The position numbers and the translations under genes are program-made. Source: Phycicoccus sp. CSK15P-2 (GTDB lineage: Bacteria; Actinomycetota; Actinomycetes; Actinomycetales; Dermatophilaceae). Taken from it: 64,000 nucleotides of DNA. Positions 25,181 to 34,589 of the stretch are shown one piece after another. The stretch is from assembly GCF_016888005.1 (NCBI RefSeq), contig NZ_JAFDVE010000020.1, positions 1 to 64,000 of the forward strand, written 5' to 3'. Position 1 is the first letter of the stretch. Every line of letters starts with the position of its first letter. The notes beneath the pieces were generated by a model. That model made no database searches. It saw only the letters and a program-made list of their open reading frames with translations, and was not told the origin of the DNA.

Positions 25181-26285
25181 GAACCGGTCCGGAACCCAGG
25201 TCCTGGCGGGCTGCACGATCGCCATCACCGCCGACCGCCGCTCCCGTGAGCTGGCCGGTGCGCTGGAGCGGCGCGGGGCGTCCGTCGAGCACGCGCCGGC
25301 GCTGCGGGTCGTACCGCACCTCGACGACGAGTCGCTCGTCGAGGTCACCCGCACGGTCATCGCCGACCCACCGGACCTCGTCGTGGCGACGACGGGGATC
25401 GGGTTCCGCGGATGGGTCGAGGCGGCCGACGCCGCCGGCCTCGCCGACGAGCTGCTCGACGTCCTGCAGGACGCCCGGCTGATCGCCCGCGGTCCGAAGG
25501 CGCGGGGCTCCATCGAGGCCGCCGGCCTGACCGCCGACTGGGTCGCGACCTCCGAGACCGCAGCAGAGATCAAGGACTTCCTGCTCGCCGAGGGTGTCGC
25601 CGGCAAGCGGATCGCCGTGCAGCACCACGGCAGCGGCTCGGACGGCCTCGACGAGGCGTTCGCCGGCGCAGGGGCCGAGGTGCTGAGCCTCGTCGTCTAC
25701 CGGTGGGGCCCCGCGGACGCCGAGGTCCTCGCCAGGTCCGTCTCCCGGACCGCCGAGGGAGCCCTCGACGCGGTGGTGTTCACCTCGGCACCCGGCGCGA
25801 GCGCGTGGCTCGGGTGCGCCACCGACGACGAGCTCATCGGCATCCGGCGGCGCAACCTCGAGGGGAGCCTGCTGCTCGCGACCGTCGGACCGGTCACGGC
25901 CGGGCCGCTCGCGGCGCACGGGATGTCGCCGCTCGTGCCGATGCGGTGGCGGCTCGGCGCGGTCGTCCGCGAGATCGTCGGCCACTACGCGGCGCAGCCG
26001 TTCCTCGCGACGGTCGCGGGTCCGCTCTCGGTCCGCGCCCGGGGCGCGGTACTCGACGGCAGCGCGCTCACCCTGACCCCCGCCGGTCACGCGATCCTCT
26101 CCGAGCTCGTCGCGGCCCGTGGCGCGGTCGTCCCGAAGGAGCATCTGCTGACGCTGCTGCCCGGGGGCTCTCGCGACGCGCACGCTCTCGAGGCCGCCAT
26201 CGCCCGGCTGCGGGACACCTGCGGCTCCCGGGACCTCGTCCGCACCGTCGTCAAGCGCGGCTACTCGCTCGCGCTCGCCTCCTGA
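25173..26285 (+). CDS. nnaR: HemD-winged-helix nitrate assimilation regulator (NnaR type)
   Basis: A 370-residue protein with an N-terminal uroporphyrinogen-III synthase (HemD) domain (about 12-265; VFTSAPGASAWL region) and a C-terminal OmpR-type winged helix (about 275-368; ALTLTPAGHAILSELVAARG, then VRTVVKRGYSLALAS). This architecture matches NnaR of mycobacteria and Streptomyces, a DNA-binding coactivator acting with GlnR on nitrate genes. The start overlaps the end of cysG by 8 nt. Whether the HemD part keeps enzymatic activity cannot be read from the sequence. Confidence 0.85.
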   Translation: MSENRSGTQVLAGCTIAITADRRSRELAGALERRGASVEHAPALRVVPHLDDESLVEVTRTVIADPPDLVVATTGIGFRGWVEAADAAGLADELLDVLQDARLIARGPKARGSIEAAGLTADWVATSETAAEIKDFLLAEGVAGKRIAVQHHGSGSDGLDEAFAGAGAEVLSLVVYRWGPADAEVLARSVSRTAEGALDAVVFTSAPGASAWLGCATDDELIGIRRRNLEGSLLLATVGPVTAGPLAAHGMSPLVPMRWRLGAVVREIVGHYAAQPFLATVAGPLSVRARGAVLDGSALTLTPAGHAILSELVAARGAVVPKEHLLTLLPGGSRDAHALEAAIARLRDTCGSRDLVRTVVKRGYSLALAS

Positions 26286-26293
26286 GCCGTCGC

Positions 26294-26992
26294 GTGCAGC
26301 CCGTCCTCGTCGTGTGCGCGCACGGCACCCGGGACCCCACGGGGCGGGCCACGGTCGCCGACACCGTGCGAGCCGTGGCCGCCCGCCTGCCGGGTGTCGA
26401 GGTCCGAGAGGCCTACGTCGACGTCCACGGCCCGGAGGTCGACACCGTCGTCGCGGGCCTGCCGCGCTTCGAGGAGGGGCTCGCAGGGGTCGTCGTCCCA
26501 CTGCTCCTCGCAGCCGGCTACCACGTCCGGGTCGACCTCGCGGCGGCGGTCCGCGACCGGCAGGACGTTGTCGTGACCCCGGCGTTGGGCCCGGACGACC
26601 GGCTCGTCGACGTCGTCCGCGACCGGCTCGGCCCCGAGGTCGGGCCCTCGGACCAGGTCGTCCTCGCCCCGGCCGGCTCGAGCGACGAGCGGTCGCAGGA
26701 GGACTCCCGCGAGACCGGCCGACGGCTGGAGCAGCGGCTGCGGGTGCCGGTGCGGGTCGCCTACGCTGCCGGGGCCCGACCTCCGGTCGCGTGCGGCGTC
26801 ACCGCGGCGCGGATCGACGGCGCGCAGCGGGTCGTGGTCGCGTCGTACCTCCTCGCGCCCGGGTTCTTCCAGCGCAGGCTCGAGGGCAGCGGTGCGGATG
26901 CCGTGAGCGCGCCGCTCCTCCCCGACGAGCGGGTGGTGGCGCTGGTGGTCGAGCGGTACCGGTCTGCGCTCGGCGGTGCGTCGGCGGGCTGA
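26294..26992 (+). CDS. Sirohydrochlorin chelatase-like protein (CbiX/SirB family)
   Basis: A 232-residue two-module CbiX-type chelatase, last gene of the nitrate operon. The N-terminal module has VVCAHGTRDPTGRATV with the metal-binding His and LLLAAGYHVRVDL; the C-terminal module begins VLAPAGSSDERSQ with a degenerate motif. It is expected to insert iron into sirohydrochlorin for NirB. The GTG start is 9 nt after the previous stop. A cobaltochelatase role is possible but less likely in this operon. Confidence 0.85.
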   Translation: MQPVLVVCAHGTRDPTGRATVADTVRAVAARLPGVEVREAYVDVHGPEVDTVVAGLPRFEEGLAGVVVPLLLAAGYHVRVDLAAAVRDRQDVVVTPALGPDDRLVDVVRDRLGPEVGPSDQVVLAPAGSSDERSQEDSRETGRRLEQRLRVPVRVAYAAGARPPVACGVTAARIDGAQRVVVASYLLAPGFFQRRLEGSGADAVSAPLLPDERVVALVVERYRSALGGASAG

Positions 26993-27018
26993 GCATCCGA
27001 GCCGCGGCGGGCCGGGTA

Positions 27019-27073
27019 CCGGAACCTCGGGTCACACCCCCCGAAGTTCGAGGTGTGCGAGAGGACCTTCCGG
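27019..27073. terminator. Imperfect hairpin between convergent operons
   Basis: CCGGAA (27019-27024) pairs with TTCCGG (27068-27073), and CACACC (27033-27038) with GGTGTG (27052-27057), with partly paired bulged sequence between. It lies between the plus-strand nitrate operon and the minus-strand azlCD operon and may end both. Confidence 0.45.
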
Positions 27074-27098
27074 CACGAGGCGAAAAAGAGGTGGGGGC

Positions 27099-27413
27099 TC
27101 AGGACCAGCCGAGCGCGCGCAGGACGCCCGCGACGAGCGCGGCGCCGGCGACGACGACGAGGAAGTTCGCCCGCAGGGCGAGCAGCAGGAACGCGACCGC
27201 CAAGGCCGCGATCCGGGCGTCGAGCACGAGCAGACCGCCGTCACCGACGACGGTCTGCACCGCGACGAGGGCGGACAGCAGCGCCACGGGCAGCAGGGCG
27301 ATCATCCTCGAGCGGCGCGGACCGTCGAACCAGCCGGCGGGGACGAGGTAGCCGGCCAGCTTGAGCGCGTACGCCGCGGCGCAGGCGAGGAGGACGGTGA
27401 CCCAGGGCGTCAT
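27099..27413 (-). CDS. azlD: Branched-chain amino acid exporter, small subunit
   Basis: A 104-residue membrane protein with about four helices, of the AzlD family (ALKLAGYLVPAG, then LLPVALLSALVAVQTV). It pairs with AzlC to export branched-chain amino acids or analogues. The ATG overlaps the azlC stop by 4 nt, so the two are co-translated. Confidence 0.88.
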   Translation of the reverse strand: MTPWVTVLLACAAAYALKLAGYLVPAGWFDGPRRSRMIALLPVALLSALVAVQTVVGDGGLLVLDARIAALAVAFLLLALRANFLVVVAGAALVAGVLRALGWS

Positions 27414-28159
27414 GGCAGCGGGTCCGCCCCGGGCCGGTCGTCGGCGTGCGCGGTCGGCGCGCTCTCGTGGCGGCCGGGGCGCCGCAGCCCGACGACGACC
27501 GCGGCCGCGGCGGCGAGGATGACCGGGACGCCGGCCGGCAGGACCGGGCTCGCGACGAGCGCGACGACGACCGCGAGGACGGCGGTCACCGCGGCGTCCC
27601 CGCTGCGCAGCCGCGGCCACAGCAGGGCGGCGAAGGCCGCGGCCGCCGCGGCGTCCAGCCCGTAGGCCCGGGGGTCGCCGAGGGCGTTGCCGAGGAGTGC
27701 GCCCGCGAGGGTCATGAGGTTCCATCCGGTGAACACCGCGAGACCCGTGACCCAGAACCCGAGGCGCTGTGCCGCCCGCTCCTCCTGTCCCAGCCCGACG
27801 GCCGTCGACTCGTCGATGGTCAGCTGGGCGGCCGCGAGCCTGCGGACCCCCCGGACGCCGAGGAAGCGGGAGGTCTGCAGCGCGTACAGCCCGTTGCGGA
27901 CCCCGAGGAGCGTCGAGGTCGCGACGGCCGCCGCGCCCCCGCCACCCGCGCCGAGGACGCCGACCACGGCGAACTGCGACCCGCCGCTGAACAGCAGGAG
28001 GGAGAGCACCTGGGTCTGCAGCACCGTGAGACCCGAGGCGACCGAGAGCGCCCCGAAAGAGATGCCGTAGGCGCCGGTGGCGACTCCGACGGACAGGGCC
28101 TGACGGACGACCGCGCGACGGCGGTCCGGTGTCAGCGGGTGCTCGACCGCGGCGGTCAT
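27410..28159 (-). CDS. azlC: Branched-chain amino acid exporter, large subunit
   Basis: A 249-residue AzlC-family permease with about seven helices. The family patterns ATGAYGISFGALSVASGL, LLLFSGGSQFAVVGVLGAGG and LLGVRNGLYAL are clear, as is QLTIDESTAVGLGQ. The start overlaps the end of the preceding acetyltransferase gene by 4 nt. The last ~25 residues are hydrophilic. Confidence 0.9.
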   Translation of the reverse strand: MTAAVEHPLTPDRRRAVVRQALSVGVATGAYGISFGALSVASGLTVLQTQVLSLLLFSGGSQFAVVGVLGAGGGGAAAVATSTLLGVRNGLYALQTSRFLGVRGVRRLAAAQLTIDESTAVGLGQEERAAQRLGFWVTGLAVFTGWNLMTLAGALLGNALGDPRAYGLDAAAAAAFAALLWPRLRSGDAAVTAVLAVVVALVASPVLPAGVPVILAAAAAVVVGLRRPGRHESAPTAHADDRPGADPLP

Positions 28160-28722
28160 CCGTCGTCCGCGATGCGGGCGACGAGCCGCACCTCGCGCAG
28201 CGCGTCGCCGTCCGGGGACACCGCCCGGTCCCGGAACGCGCCGTCCGGGCCGAAGCCGGACGCGGTGAGGAACGTGCGGGTGCCCTCGTCGTCGGCGGGC
28301 AGCCATGCGGTGACGGCCTCGGCGCCGGCCTCCCGGAGGAGGTCCACGGCGGCATTGAGGAGCCGGGATCCGTGTCCCTGCCGCCGGGCGTCCGGGTGCA
28401 CGACGAGGAGGCTCACCTCGGCCCACGCGGGCTCGGCGTCGGGGTCCTGGGCGGGACCGGTCGCGACGGCGCCGACGACCTGCTCGCCGGCACGGGCGAC
28501 GAGCAGCCGGTACGCACCCTCGGGTGGGTTCGTCAGGCCGTCCCGCCAGGCCCGCGCGAAGGGCTCGGGCTCGAAGGCGGCCAGGACCTCGTCGGGGACC
28601 CGGCCGGCATACGTGTCGCGGAAGACCGTCGCCTGCACCAGCCCGACGGCGGGTGCGTCGTTGGGGCGCGCGGCCCGCACGCTCGCGTCGGCGACGGGTC
28701 CGGGGGAGTGGTCGTGCGCCAT
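28156..28722 (-). CDS. GNAT-family N-acetyltransferase
   Basis: A 188-residue acetyltransferase with the GNAT core: VSLLVVHPDARRQGHGSRLL contains the acetyl-CoA pyrophosphate loop R/Q-x-x-G-x-G/S (RRQGHGS), followed by FLTASGF. The substrate is unknown. It is first in a coupled run with azlCD, and it lies 4 nt after the enoyl-CoA hydratase gene. Confidence 0.85.
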   Translation of the reverse strand: MAHDHSPGPVADASVRAARPNDAPAVGLVQATVFRDTYAGRVPDEVLAAFEPEPFARAWRDGLTNPPEGAYRLLVARAGEQVVGAVATGPAQDPDAEPAWAEVSLLVVHPDARRQGHGSRLLNAAVDLLREAGAEAVTAWLPADDEGTRTFLTASGFGPDGAFRDRAVSPDGDALREVRLVARIADDG

Positions 28723-28726
28723 CGGC

Positions 28727-29458
28727 TCAGTGCCCCCTGAACCGGGGCTCGCGGCGCTCGGCGAAGGCGGTGCGCCCCTCGACGAGGTCCTCGCTCGCCC
28801 ACGCCCGGGCGAACGCGGCCTCGTAGCGCGACACGGCGGCGTCGTCGCCGGGCCGGGTGCCCAGCCCGAGCTTCGAGCCGGCCTGGGTCATCGGTGCGAG
28901 GGAGGCCGCACGACGGGCGAGGGAGAGCGTCTCGGAGAGCCCCCCGCGTCCCTGGGCGAAGCCGAGCCGCCACGAGTCGTCCGCGGTGAGGACGGCCGAG
29001 GCGAGCACCATGTGCCGGGCCGCGCCCTCGCCCCAGAAGCGGGCGAGGCGGTCGACGGTCCAGTGGTCGACCATGAGCCCGAGCCGGGCGACGGGCACCG
29101 CGAACCGGGCGCCGTCGTCGACGACCCGGAGGTCGCAGGCGAGCGCGAGCTGCATCCCGAGACCCATGCACGCGCCGTCGATGGCGGCGACCGTGACGAC
29201 CGGGACGTCGGCGAGGTGGTGCAGGACGTCGGCGAGCCGCTGGGTGAACGAGACGTCCTCGAGCTCGGTGAGGTCGGCCCCGGCGCAGAAGTGGCCCCCG
29301 GCGCCGGTGAGGACGATCGACCGCGCACCGGAGTCGGCGGCCTCGGCGACCGCGGCGTGCAGCTCCTCGAGGGCGTCGAGGTCGAGGGCGTTGCGGCGCT
29401 CCGGGCGGTCGATGGTGACGAGGGCGACGCGGTCCTCGAGCGAGCAGGTGACGGGCAC
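28727..29458 (-). CDS. Enoyl-CoA hydratase/isomerase family protein
   Basis: A 243-residue crotonase-fold protein starting at GTG 29458. The oxyanion-hole segments are present: RRNALD near residue 21 and GGHFCAGADLTEL near residue 54, then AAIDGACMGLGMQLALACD. The usual second catalytic Glu region is less typical, so whether it acts as hydratase, isomerase or another crotonase cannot be decided. There are no neighbouring fatty-acid genes. Confidence 0.85.
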   Translation of the reverse strand: MPVTCSLEDRVALVTIDRPERRNALDLDALEELHAAVAEAADSGARSIVLTGAGGHFCAGADLTELEDVSFTQRLADVLHHLADVPVVTVAAIDGACMGLGMQLALACDLRVVDDGARFAVPVARLGLMVDHWTVDRLARFWGEGAARHMVLASAVLTADDSWRLGFAQGRGGLSETLSLARRAASLAPMTQAGSKLGLGTRPGDDAAVSRYEAAFARAWASEDLVEGRTAFAERREPRFRGH

Positions 29459-29517
29459 GGCCCGACCCTAACGGAGCGCCCTGCGGTGGCGGGACGGCCG
29501 GCGCCCGGCGCTCTCTC

Positions 29518-29985
29518 TCAGCCGCGCTCGTAGGTGACCCAGGAGAAGCCGTCGCGCGGCTCCCGGGAGGTCTCGCGCCACACCGCGGGGTCGATGGCCG
29601 GGAAGACGACGTCGCCCTCGGGTTCGAGGTCGACCTCGGTGACGAGCAGCCGGTGCGCCCAGGGCATGGCCTCGGCGTACACCTGACCTCCCCCGACGAC
29701 GAAGACCTCGTCGGCTGGTCCTGCGAGCGAGAGTGCCTCGGGAAGGGAGTGCGCGGTCTCGACGCTCGCGTGGGACCAGTCGTGCTGCCGGGTCACGACG
29801 ATCGAGCGACGCCCCGGGAGCACCCGGCCGATCGAGTCGAAGGTCCGCCGACCCATCACCATGGGGTGGCCCATGGTGGTGCGCTTGAAGAAGGCGAAGT
29901 CCTCGGGCAGGTGCCACGGCATCGCGTTGTCCGTGCCGATGACCCCGTTGCGGCCGACGGCAGCGATGAGCGAGACACGGGTCAT
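29518..29985 (-). CDS. folA: Dihydrofolate reductase
   Basis: A 155-residue DHFR regenerating tetrahydrofolate. It has [21 protein letters not shown] at the substrate site, the loop [12 protein letters not shown] with the catalytic acidic residue, [11 protein letters not shown] for NADPH binding, and [11 protein letters not shown]. The ATG overlaps the thyA stop by 4 nt, the usual thyA-folA coupling. Confidence 0.96.
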   Translation of the reverse strand: MTRVSLIAAVGRNGVIGTDNAMPWHLPEDFAFFKRTTMGHPMVMGRRTFDSIGRVLPGRRSIVVTRQHDWSHASVETAHSLPEALSLAGPADEVFVVGGGQVYAEAMPWAHRLLVTEVDLEPEGDVVFPAIDPAVWRETSREPRDGFSWVTYERG

Positions 29986-30791
29986 ACCGCGATCGGCGCC
30001 TTGATCGAGGGGTGCGCCTCGTAGCCGACGAGCTCGAAGTCCTCGAGGTCGTACGCGTCGATGGAGCTGCGCGGCGTGATGTGCATCCCGGGCAGCGGCA
30101 GGGGCTCGCGGGTCAGCTGGAGCGCGGCCTGCTCGACGTGGTTGCTGTAGAGGTGCGCGTCCCCGAGGGTGTGGACGAACTCGCCGGCCCGCAGCCCGGT
30201 CTGCTGGGCGACCATCATCGTGAGCAGGGCGTAGGACGCGATGTTGAACGGGACGCCGAGAAAGATGTCGGCGCTGCGCTGGTACAGCTGGCAGTCGAGG
30301 TAGGCGGCGCCCCCGTCCGCCGCGGGCCGGACGTAGAACTGGAACATCGTGTGGCAGGGCGGCAGGGCCATGTCGTCGACGTCGGCGACGTTCCACGCCG
30401 AGACGATGTGCCGTCGCGAGTCGGGGGTCGTGCGGATGGACTCGACGACCTTGGCGATCTGGTCGACGGTGCGTCCGTCAGGGGTCGGCCAGGAGCGCCA
30501 CTGGTGGCCGTAGACCGGGCCGAGGTCGCCGTTCTCGTCCGCCCACTCGTCCCAGATCGTGATGCGCCGCTCGTGCAGCCATCCGACGTTGGTGTCGCCA
30601 CGGAGGAACCACAGCAGCTCGCCGATGATCGAGCGCAGGTGCAGCTTCTTCGTCGTGAGGACGGGGAACCCTGCCGTGAGGTCGAAGCGCATCTGGTAGC
30701 CGAAGACGCTGCGGGTGCCGGTACCGGTGCGGTCCGACTTGTCGACCCCGTGGGTCACGACGTGGTCGAGGAGGTCGAGGTACTGGCGCAC
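29982..30791 (-). CDS. thyA: Thymidylate synthase
   Basis: A 269-residue ThyA making dTMP from dUMP with methylene-tetrahydrofolate. Family motifs include [37 protein letters not shown], the active-site Cys in [13 protein letters not shown], and [12 protein letters not shown] chose the GTG at 30791 (VRQYLDLL) because it aligns with the E. coli N-terminus and is preceded by a TACGCT -10 box (30803-30798) and 6 nt, consistent with a leaderless mRNA. A GTG at 30836 would add 15 residues. Confidence 0.96.
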   Translation of the reverse strand: MRQYLDLLDHVVTHGVDKSDRTGTGTRSVFGYQMRFDLTAGFPVLTTKKLHLRSIIGELLWFLRGDTNVGWLHERRITIWDEWADENGDLGPVYGHQWRSWPTPDGRTVDQIAKVVESIRTTPDSRRHIVSAWNVADVDDMALPPCHTMFQFYVRPAADGGAAYLDCQLYQRSADIFLGVPFNIASYALLTMMVAQQTGLRAGEFVHTLGDAHLYSNHVEQAALQLTREPLPLPGMHITPRSSIDAYDLEDFELVGYEAHPSIKAPIAV

Positions 30792-30877
30792 CAGCCCAGC
30801 GTAGGGGAGCGGCGGGCGCCGACCGCGTGTCGACACCCGCCGCCCCGGTCAGTGCCCGTCGGCACCCGTCCGGCCCG

Positions 30878-31747
30878 TCACGGGCGCTTGAGGAACGCGG
30901 TGCGGAGCAGGGGCTGGTTGTTGACGAACCCGTAGCCCGCGCACTCGGACGCGCTGCAGCCGACGCGTGAGTTGACGCCCACCCGCATGTCGATGTGCAG
31001 GTGTGGCGACGTGCCCAGCGCGTGCGCCGAGGTGCCGACCGTGCCGATCCGCTGCCCCTTGCTCACCTGCTGCCCCTCGGAGACGACCGGTGCGGGGTTG
31101 TGGTGCATGTGCGCGAGGTACCAGAGGCGGCCGAACTTGTCCTTGACGGTGACCGTGCTGCCCACCCCGCTGGAGCGCGGGTTCACCGTCTTGACCGTGC
31201 CGTTCACGGGCGAGACGACGGCCGTCCCGGTCGCCGCGAAGATGTCGGCGGCGTTGTAGTCGTGGTGGCAGTTCGTCTTGCTGTTCCAGCACCAGTGGGG
31301 TGAACGGTTCTTGATGTGGGCCTGGTTCGTGTTGAGCGGGAACCGGAGCTCTGCGTTGCCGATGATGTGCGAGGCGTTGTCGTTGCGCACGTTGTCGTTG
31401 AGGTTGACCTTGGTGTTGGTGGGGATCCGGTCGTAGCGGCCGCCGAAGTCGCTGTTGTAGAAGACGAAGACCGGCTTGCCGGTGCGGTTCCACACCGAGG
31501 CGGCATGGTTCTTGACGCACACGGTGGACCCGACGAAGGTCGTGCACCCCGACCCGGTCCCGTAGTTGCGGATGGACCGCTTGACGTCGAGGACGGCCCC
31601 GCCCTGGCCGACCTTCTGGTAGAGGCAGAGCTCGCCCGACTCGCACGACCCGTTCCGGGTCGCCGCCGAGGCAGCAGGTGCGGTGGCGACCAGCGCCCCC
31701 ACGAGACCGAGTGACGCGACCGCTGCGGCCGCCATGCGCTTCATCAT
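30878..31747 (-). CDS. Secreted I36-like/M23 metallopeptidase
   Basis: A 289-residue exported protein. The Sec signal is at residues 1-28 (AVASLGLVGALVATAPAASA). Residues 33-120 form a Cys-containing crystallin-like domain of the I36 inhibitor type (CESGELCLYQ, then NHAASVWNRTGKPVFVFYN). The C-terminal part is an M23 endopeptidase: H-x-x-x-x-x-D zinc ligands in HHDYNAADIFAATGTAV and HLHID (SPHLHIDMRVG). It probably cuts peptidoglycan cross-bridges or other Gly-rich peptides outside the cell. A GGGGGA ribosome site precedes the tandem ATGATG; 31744 is an equally possible start. Confidence 0.88.
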   Translation of the reverse strand: MMKRMAAAAVASLGLVGALVATAPAASAATRNGSCESGELCLYQKVGQGGAVLDVKRSIRNYGTGSGCTTFVGSTVCVKNHAASVWNRTGKPVFVFYNSDFGGRYDRIPTNTKVNLNDNVRNDNASHIIGNAELRFPLNTNQAHIKNRSPHWCWNSKTNCHHDYNAADIFAATGTAVVSPVNGTVKTVNPRSSGVGSTVTVKDKFGRLWYLAHMHHNPAPVVSEGQQVSKGQRIGTVGTSAHALGTSPHLHIDMRVGVNSRVGCSASECAGYGFVNNQPLLRTAFLKRP

Positions 31748-32000
31748 GATGTCCCCCTAAGAACACGTGACTGTCGTGTCGCGAAGGAACGGCCCCACCG
31801 AAACCACACGGCGGCGACGAGCCGCTGTACGCCCCCCGGCGATGCCCCCTCCGCTGGGCGGACACCCGGAACCGGTTCCGGTCTGCACGCCCAGGACGTC
31901 ATGGGACGTCCACCGACGACCGTAGCCCCGCAGGCCCGACATGACAACCGCGGACGGAGGGGACGGCCGGGAGGGAGCAGTGACCACTACGCTGGAGCGC

Positions 32001-32879
32001 ATGACGTCCAACCCCTTCGGCCGAGTCCTCACCGCGATGGTGACCCCGATGTCGCCCGGGGGGGACCTCGACCTCGCGGGGGTCGACGCCGTCGTCGAGC
32101 ACCTGCTCGGCACCGGCCACGACGGCATCGTCGTCAACGGCACCACCGGTGAGTCGCCCACGCTCAGCGACGACGAGAGCATCGAGACGGTCCGGCGGGT
32201 CAAGGACCGCGCCGGCGACCGGGCTCCGGTCACCGCCGGGGTCGGCTCCAACGACACCGCGCACGCGGTCGAGATGGCGGGCCGCGCGGCCGAGGCCGGG
32301 GCCGACGCCCTGCTGCTCGTCTCGCCCTACTACAACAAGCCGACCCAGCCGGGGCTCGTCGCGCACTGCCGTGCCGTCGCGGACGCCACCGACCTGCCCG
32401 TGATGCTCTACGACATCCCGGGCCGCACCGGCGTCCCGTTCGCCACCGAGACGCTCATCGCCCTCGCCGAGCACCCGAACATCCGCGCGGTCAAGGACGC
32501 CAAGGGCGACCTGCACGCGTCCAGCAGCGTGATGGCCGCCACCGACCTGCTGTGGTTCAGCGGGGAGGACGCGCTCAACCTGCCGCTGCTCGCGATCGGG
32601 GCCACGGGCGTGGTCTCGGTCGTGGGTCACGCCGCCGGCAAGCAGTACCGCGCCATCGTGGAGGCCGTCGACCGCGGGGACCTCACCGAGGCCCGCCGCA
32701 TCCACCGCGCCCTGATCCCGCTCGTCGACGCCGTCATGAAGCCGTCGCAGGGCGCCATCATGGCCAAGGCCGCGCTCGTCGAGCTCGGCGTCATCGAGCA
32801 CGCCACCGTGCGCCTGCCCCTCGTCGAGTCGCCGGCAGCGCACCTCGAGGCGCTGCGCACGGCCCTCGCCACCCTCTGA
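32001..32879 (+). CDS. dapA: 4-hydroxy-tetrahydrodipicolinate synthase
   Basis: A 292-residue TIM-barrel DapA condensing pyruvate and aspartate semialdehyde. It has VNGTTGESPTLSDDE, SPYYNKPTQPGLVAH, the catalytic Tyr region MLYDIPGRTGV, and the Schiff-base Lys in IRAVKDAKGDL. The start ATG 32001 is 7 nt after a TACGCT -10 box (31988-31993), fitting a leaderless mRNA; an upstream in-frame ATG at 31941 is less likely. It is followed after 12 nt by the RNase J gene. Confidence 0.96.
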   Translation: MTSNPFGRVLTAMVTPMSPGGDLDLAGVDAVVEHLLGTGHDGIVVNGTTGESPTLSDDESIETVRRVKDRAGDRAPVTAGVGSNDTAHAVEMAGRAAEAGADALLLVSPYYNKPTQPGLVAHCRAVADATDLPVMLYDIPGRTGVPFATETLIALAEHPNIRAVKDAKGDLHASSSVMAATDLLWFSGEDALNLPLLAIGATGVVSVVGHAAGKQYRAIVEAVDRGDLTEARRIHRALIPLVDAVMKPSQGAIMAKAALVELGVIEHATVRLPLVESPAAHLEALRTALATL

Positions 32880-32891
32880 CCGAAAGAACGC

Positions 32892-34577
32892 ATGAGCCAC
32901 CCCCACCCCGACCTGGACACCCCTGCGCCGCTCGCGAAGGGAGGGGTCCGGGTCACCCCCCTCGGCGGTCTCGGCGAGGTCGGCCGGAACATGACGGTCG
33001 TCGAGCACGACGGCCAGCTGCTCGTCATCGACTGCGGCGTGCTGTTCCCGGACGACCACCACCCCGGCATCGACCTCATCCTCCCGGACTTCGCCTCCAT
33101 CGAGGAGCGGCTGGACCAGGTGCAGGCGATCGTCCTCACGCACGGCCACGAGGACCACATCGGGGCGGTGCCCTACCTCCTGCGGCTCAAGCCGGACATC
33201 CCCGTGGTCGGGTCCCAGCTGACGCTCGCCCTCGTCGAGGCCAAGCTCAAGGAGCACCGGATCACCCCGTACACCCTCGGGGTCGCCGAGGGAGGCCGCG
33301 AGCGCCTGGGCGTGTTCGACTGCGAGTTCGTCGCGGTGAACCACTCGATCCCCGACGCGCTCGCGGTGTGCGTCCGTACCTCGGGCGGCACGCTGCTGCA
33401 CACCGGTGACTTCAAGATGGACCAGCTGCCGCTGGACCGCCGGCTCACCGACCTGCGGGCCTTCGCGCGGATCGGCGAGGAGGGGGTCGACCTCTTCCTC
33501 ACCGACTCGACGAACGCCGAGGTCCCGGGGTTCACGACCCCGGAGCGGGAGATCGGCCCGGCGATCGACAAGGTCTTCCGGGACGCCGACCGGCGGATCA
33601 TCGTCGCGTGCTTCTCCTCGCACGTCCACCGCGTCCAGCAGGTGCTCGACGCCGCCGCGGCGGCCGGCCGGAAGGTGGCGATGATCGGTCGGTCGATGGT
33701 GCGCAACATGGGCATCGCCTCCGACCTCGGCTATCTCCGGGTGCCCGACGGGGTGCTCGTCGACATCAAGGAGCTCGACGACCTGCCGGACCACCGGGTG
33801 GTCCTCGTCTGCACCGGCTCGCAGGGCGAGCCGATGGCCGCGCTGTCGCGGATGGCGAACCGCGACCACCGCATCGAGGTGGGGGAGGGGGACACCGTCC
33901 TCCTCGCGTCCAGCCTCATCCCCGGCAACGAGAACGCGGTGTACCGCGTCATCAACGGGCTCATGCGCCTCGGGGCGACGGTCGTGCACAAGGGCAACGC
34001 CAAGGTCCACGTGTCCGGCCACGCCAGCGCCGGCGAGCTGCTGTACGTCTACAACATCGTCAAGCCGCGCAACGTCATGCCCGTGCACGGCGAGTGGCGG
34101 CACCTCGTGGCGAACGCCGAGCTCGCCGTCGCCACCGGGGTGCCGCGCGGCAACGTCGCGGTGGTCGAGGACGGCGTGGTGGTCGACCTCGTCGACGGAC
34201 GCGTCTCGGTGGCCGGGGCCGTCGACTGCGGGTACGTCTACGTCGACGGCTCGTCGGTCGGGGAGGCCGACGAGACGCTGCTCAAGGACCGTCGCATCCT
34301 GCGGGACGAGGGCTTCATCTCGGTGATCGTCGTCATCGACTCCTCCACCGGCAAGGTCGTGGCCGGGCCGGAGATCACGGCCCGCGGCTTCGTCGAGGAC
34401 GACGTCGTGTTCGACGAGGTCCGTCCGCGGATCGAGGCCGCGCTCGACGAGGCGACCGGCCAAGGGGTCACGGACAGCTACCAGCTGCAGCAGGTCATCC
34501 GGCGCACCGTGGGCTCCTGGGCCGGCCGCACGATCCGGCGGCGCCCGATGATCATCCCGACCGTCATCGAGTCCTGA
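32892..34577 (+). CDS. rnj: Ribonuclease J
   Basis: A 561-residue metallo-beta-lactamase/beta-CASP nuclease with endonuclease and 5'-3' exonuclease activity. The zinc motif VLTHGHEDHIGAVPYL is near residue 80, LLHTGDFKMD follows, then the beta-CASP part (VACFSSHVHRVQQV, CTGSQGEPMAALSRM) and KVHVSGHASAGEL. The dapA-rnj order is widespread in actinobacteria. A hairpin lies 12 nt after the stop. Confidence 0.96.
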   Translation: MSHPHPDLDTPAPLAKGGVRVTPLGGLGEVGRNMTVVEHDGQLLVIDCGVLFPDDHHPGIDLILPDFASIEERLDQVQAIVLTHGHEDHIGAVPYLLRLKPDIPVVGSQLTLALVEAKLKEHRITPYTLGVAEGGRERLGVFDCEFVAVNHSIPDALAVCVRTSGGTLLHTGDFKMDQLPLDRRLTDLRAFARIGEEGVDLFLTDSTNAEVPGFTTPEREIGPAIDKVFRDADRRIIVACFSSHVHRVQQVLDAAAAAGRKVAMIGRSMVRNMGIASDLGYLRVPDGVLVDIKELDDLPDHRVVLVCTGSQGEPMAALSRMANRDHRIEVGEGDTVLLASSLIPGNENAVYRVINGLMRLGATVVHKGNAKVHVSGHASAGELLYVYNIVKPRNVMPVHGEWRHLVANAELAVATGVPRGNVAVVEDGVVVDLVDGRVSVAGAVDCGYVYVDGSSVGEADETLLKDRRILRDEGFISVIVVIDSSTGKVVAGPEITARGFVEDDVVFDEVRPRIEAALDEATGQGVTDSYQLQQVIRRTVGSWAGRTIRRRPMIIPTVIES

Positions 34578-34589
34578 CCTGGGCGGACT

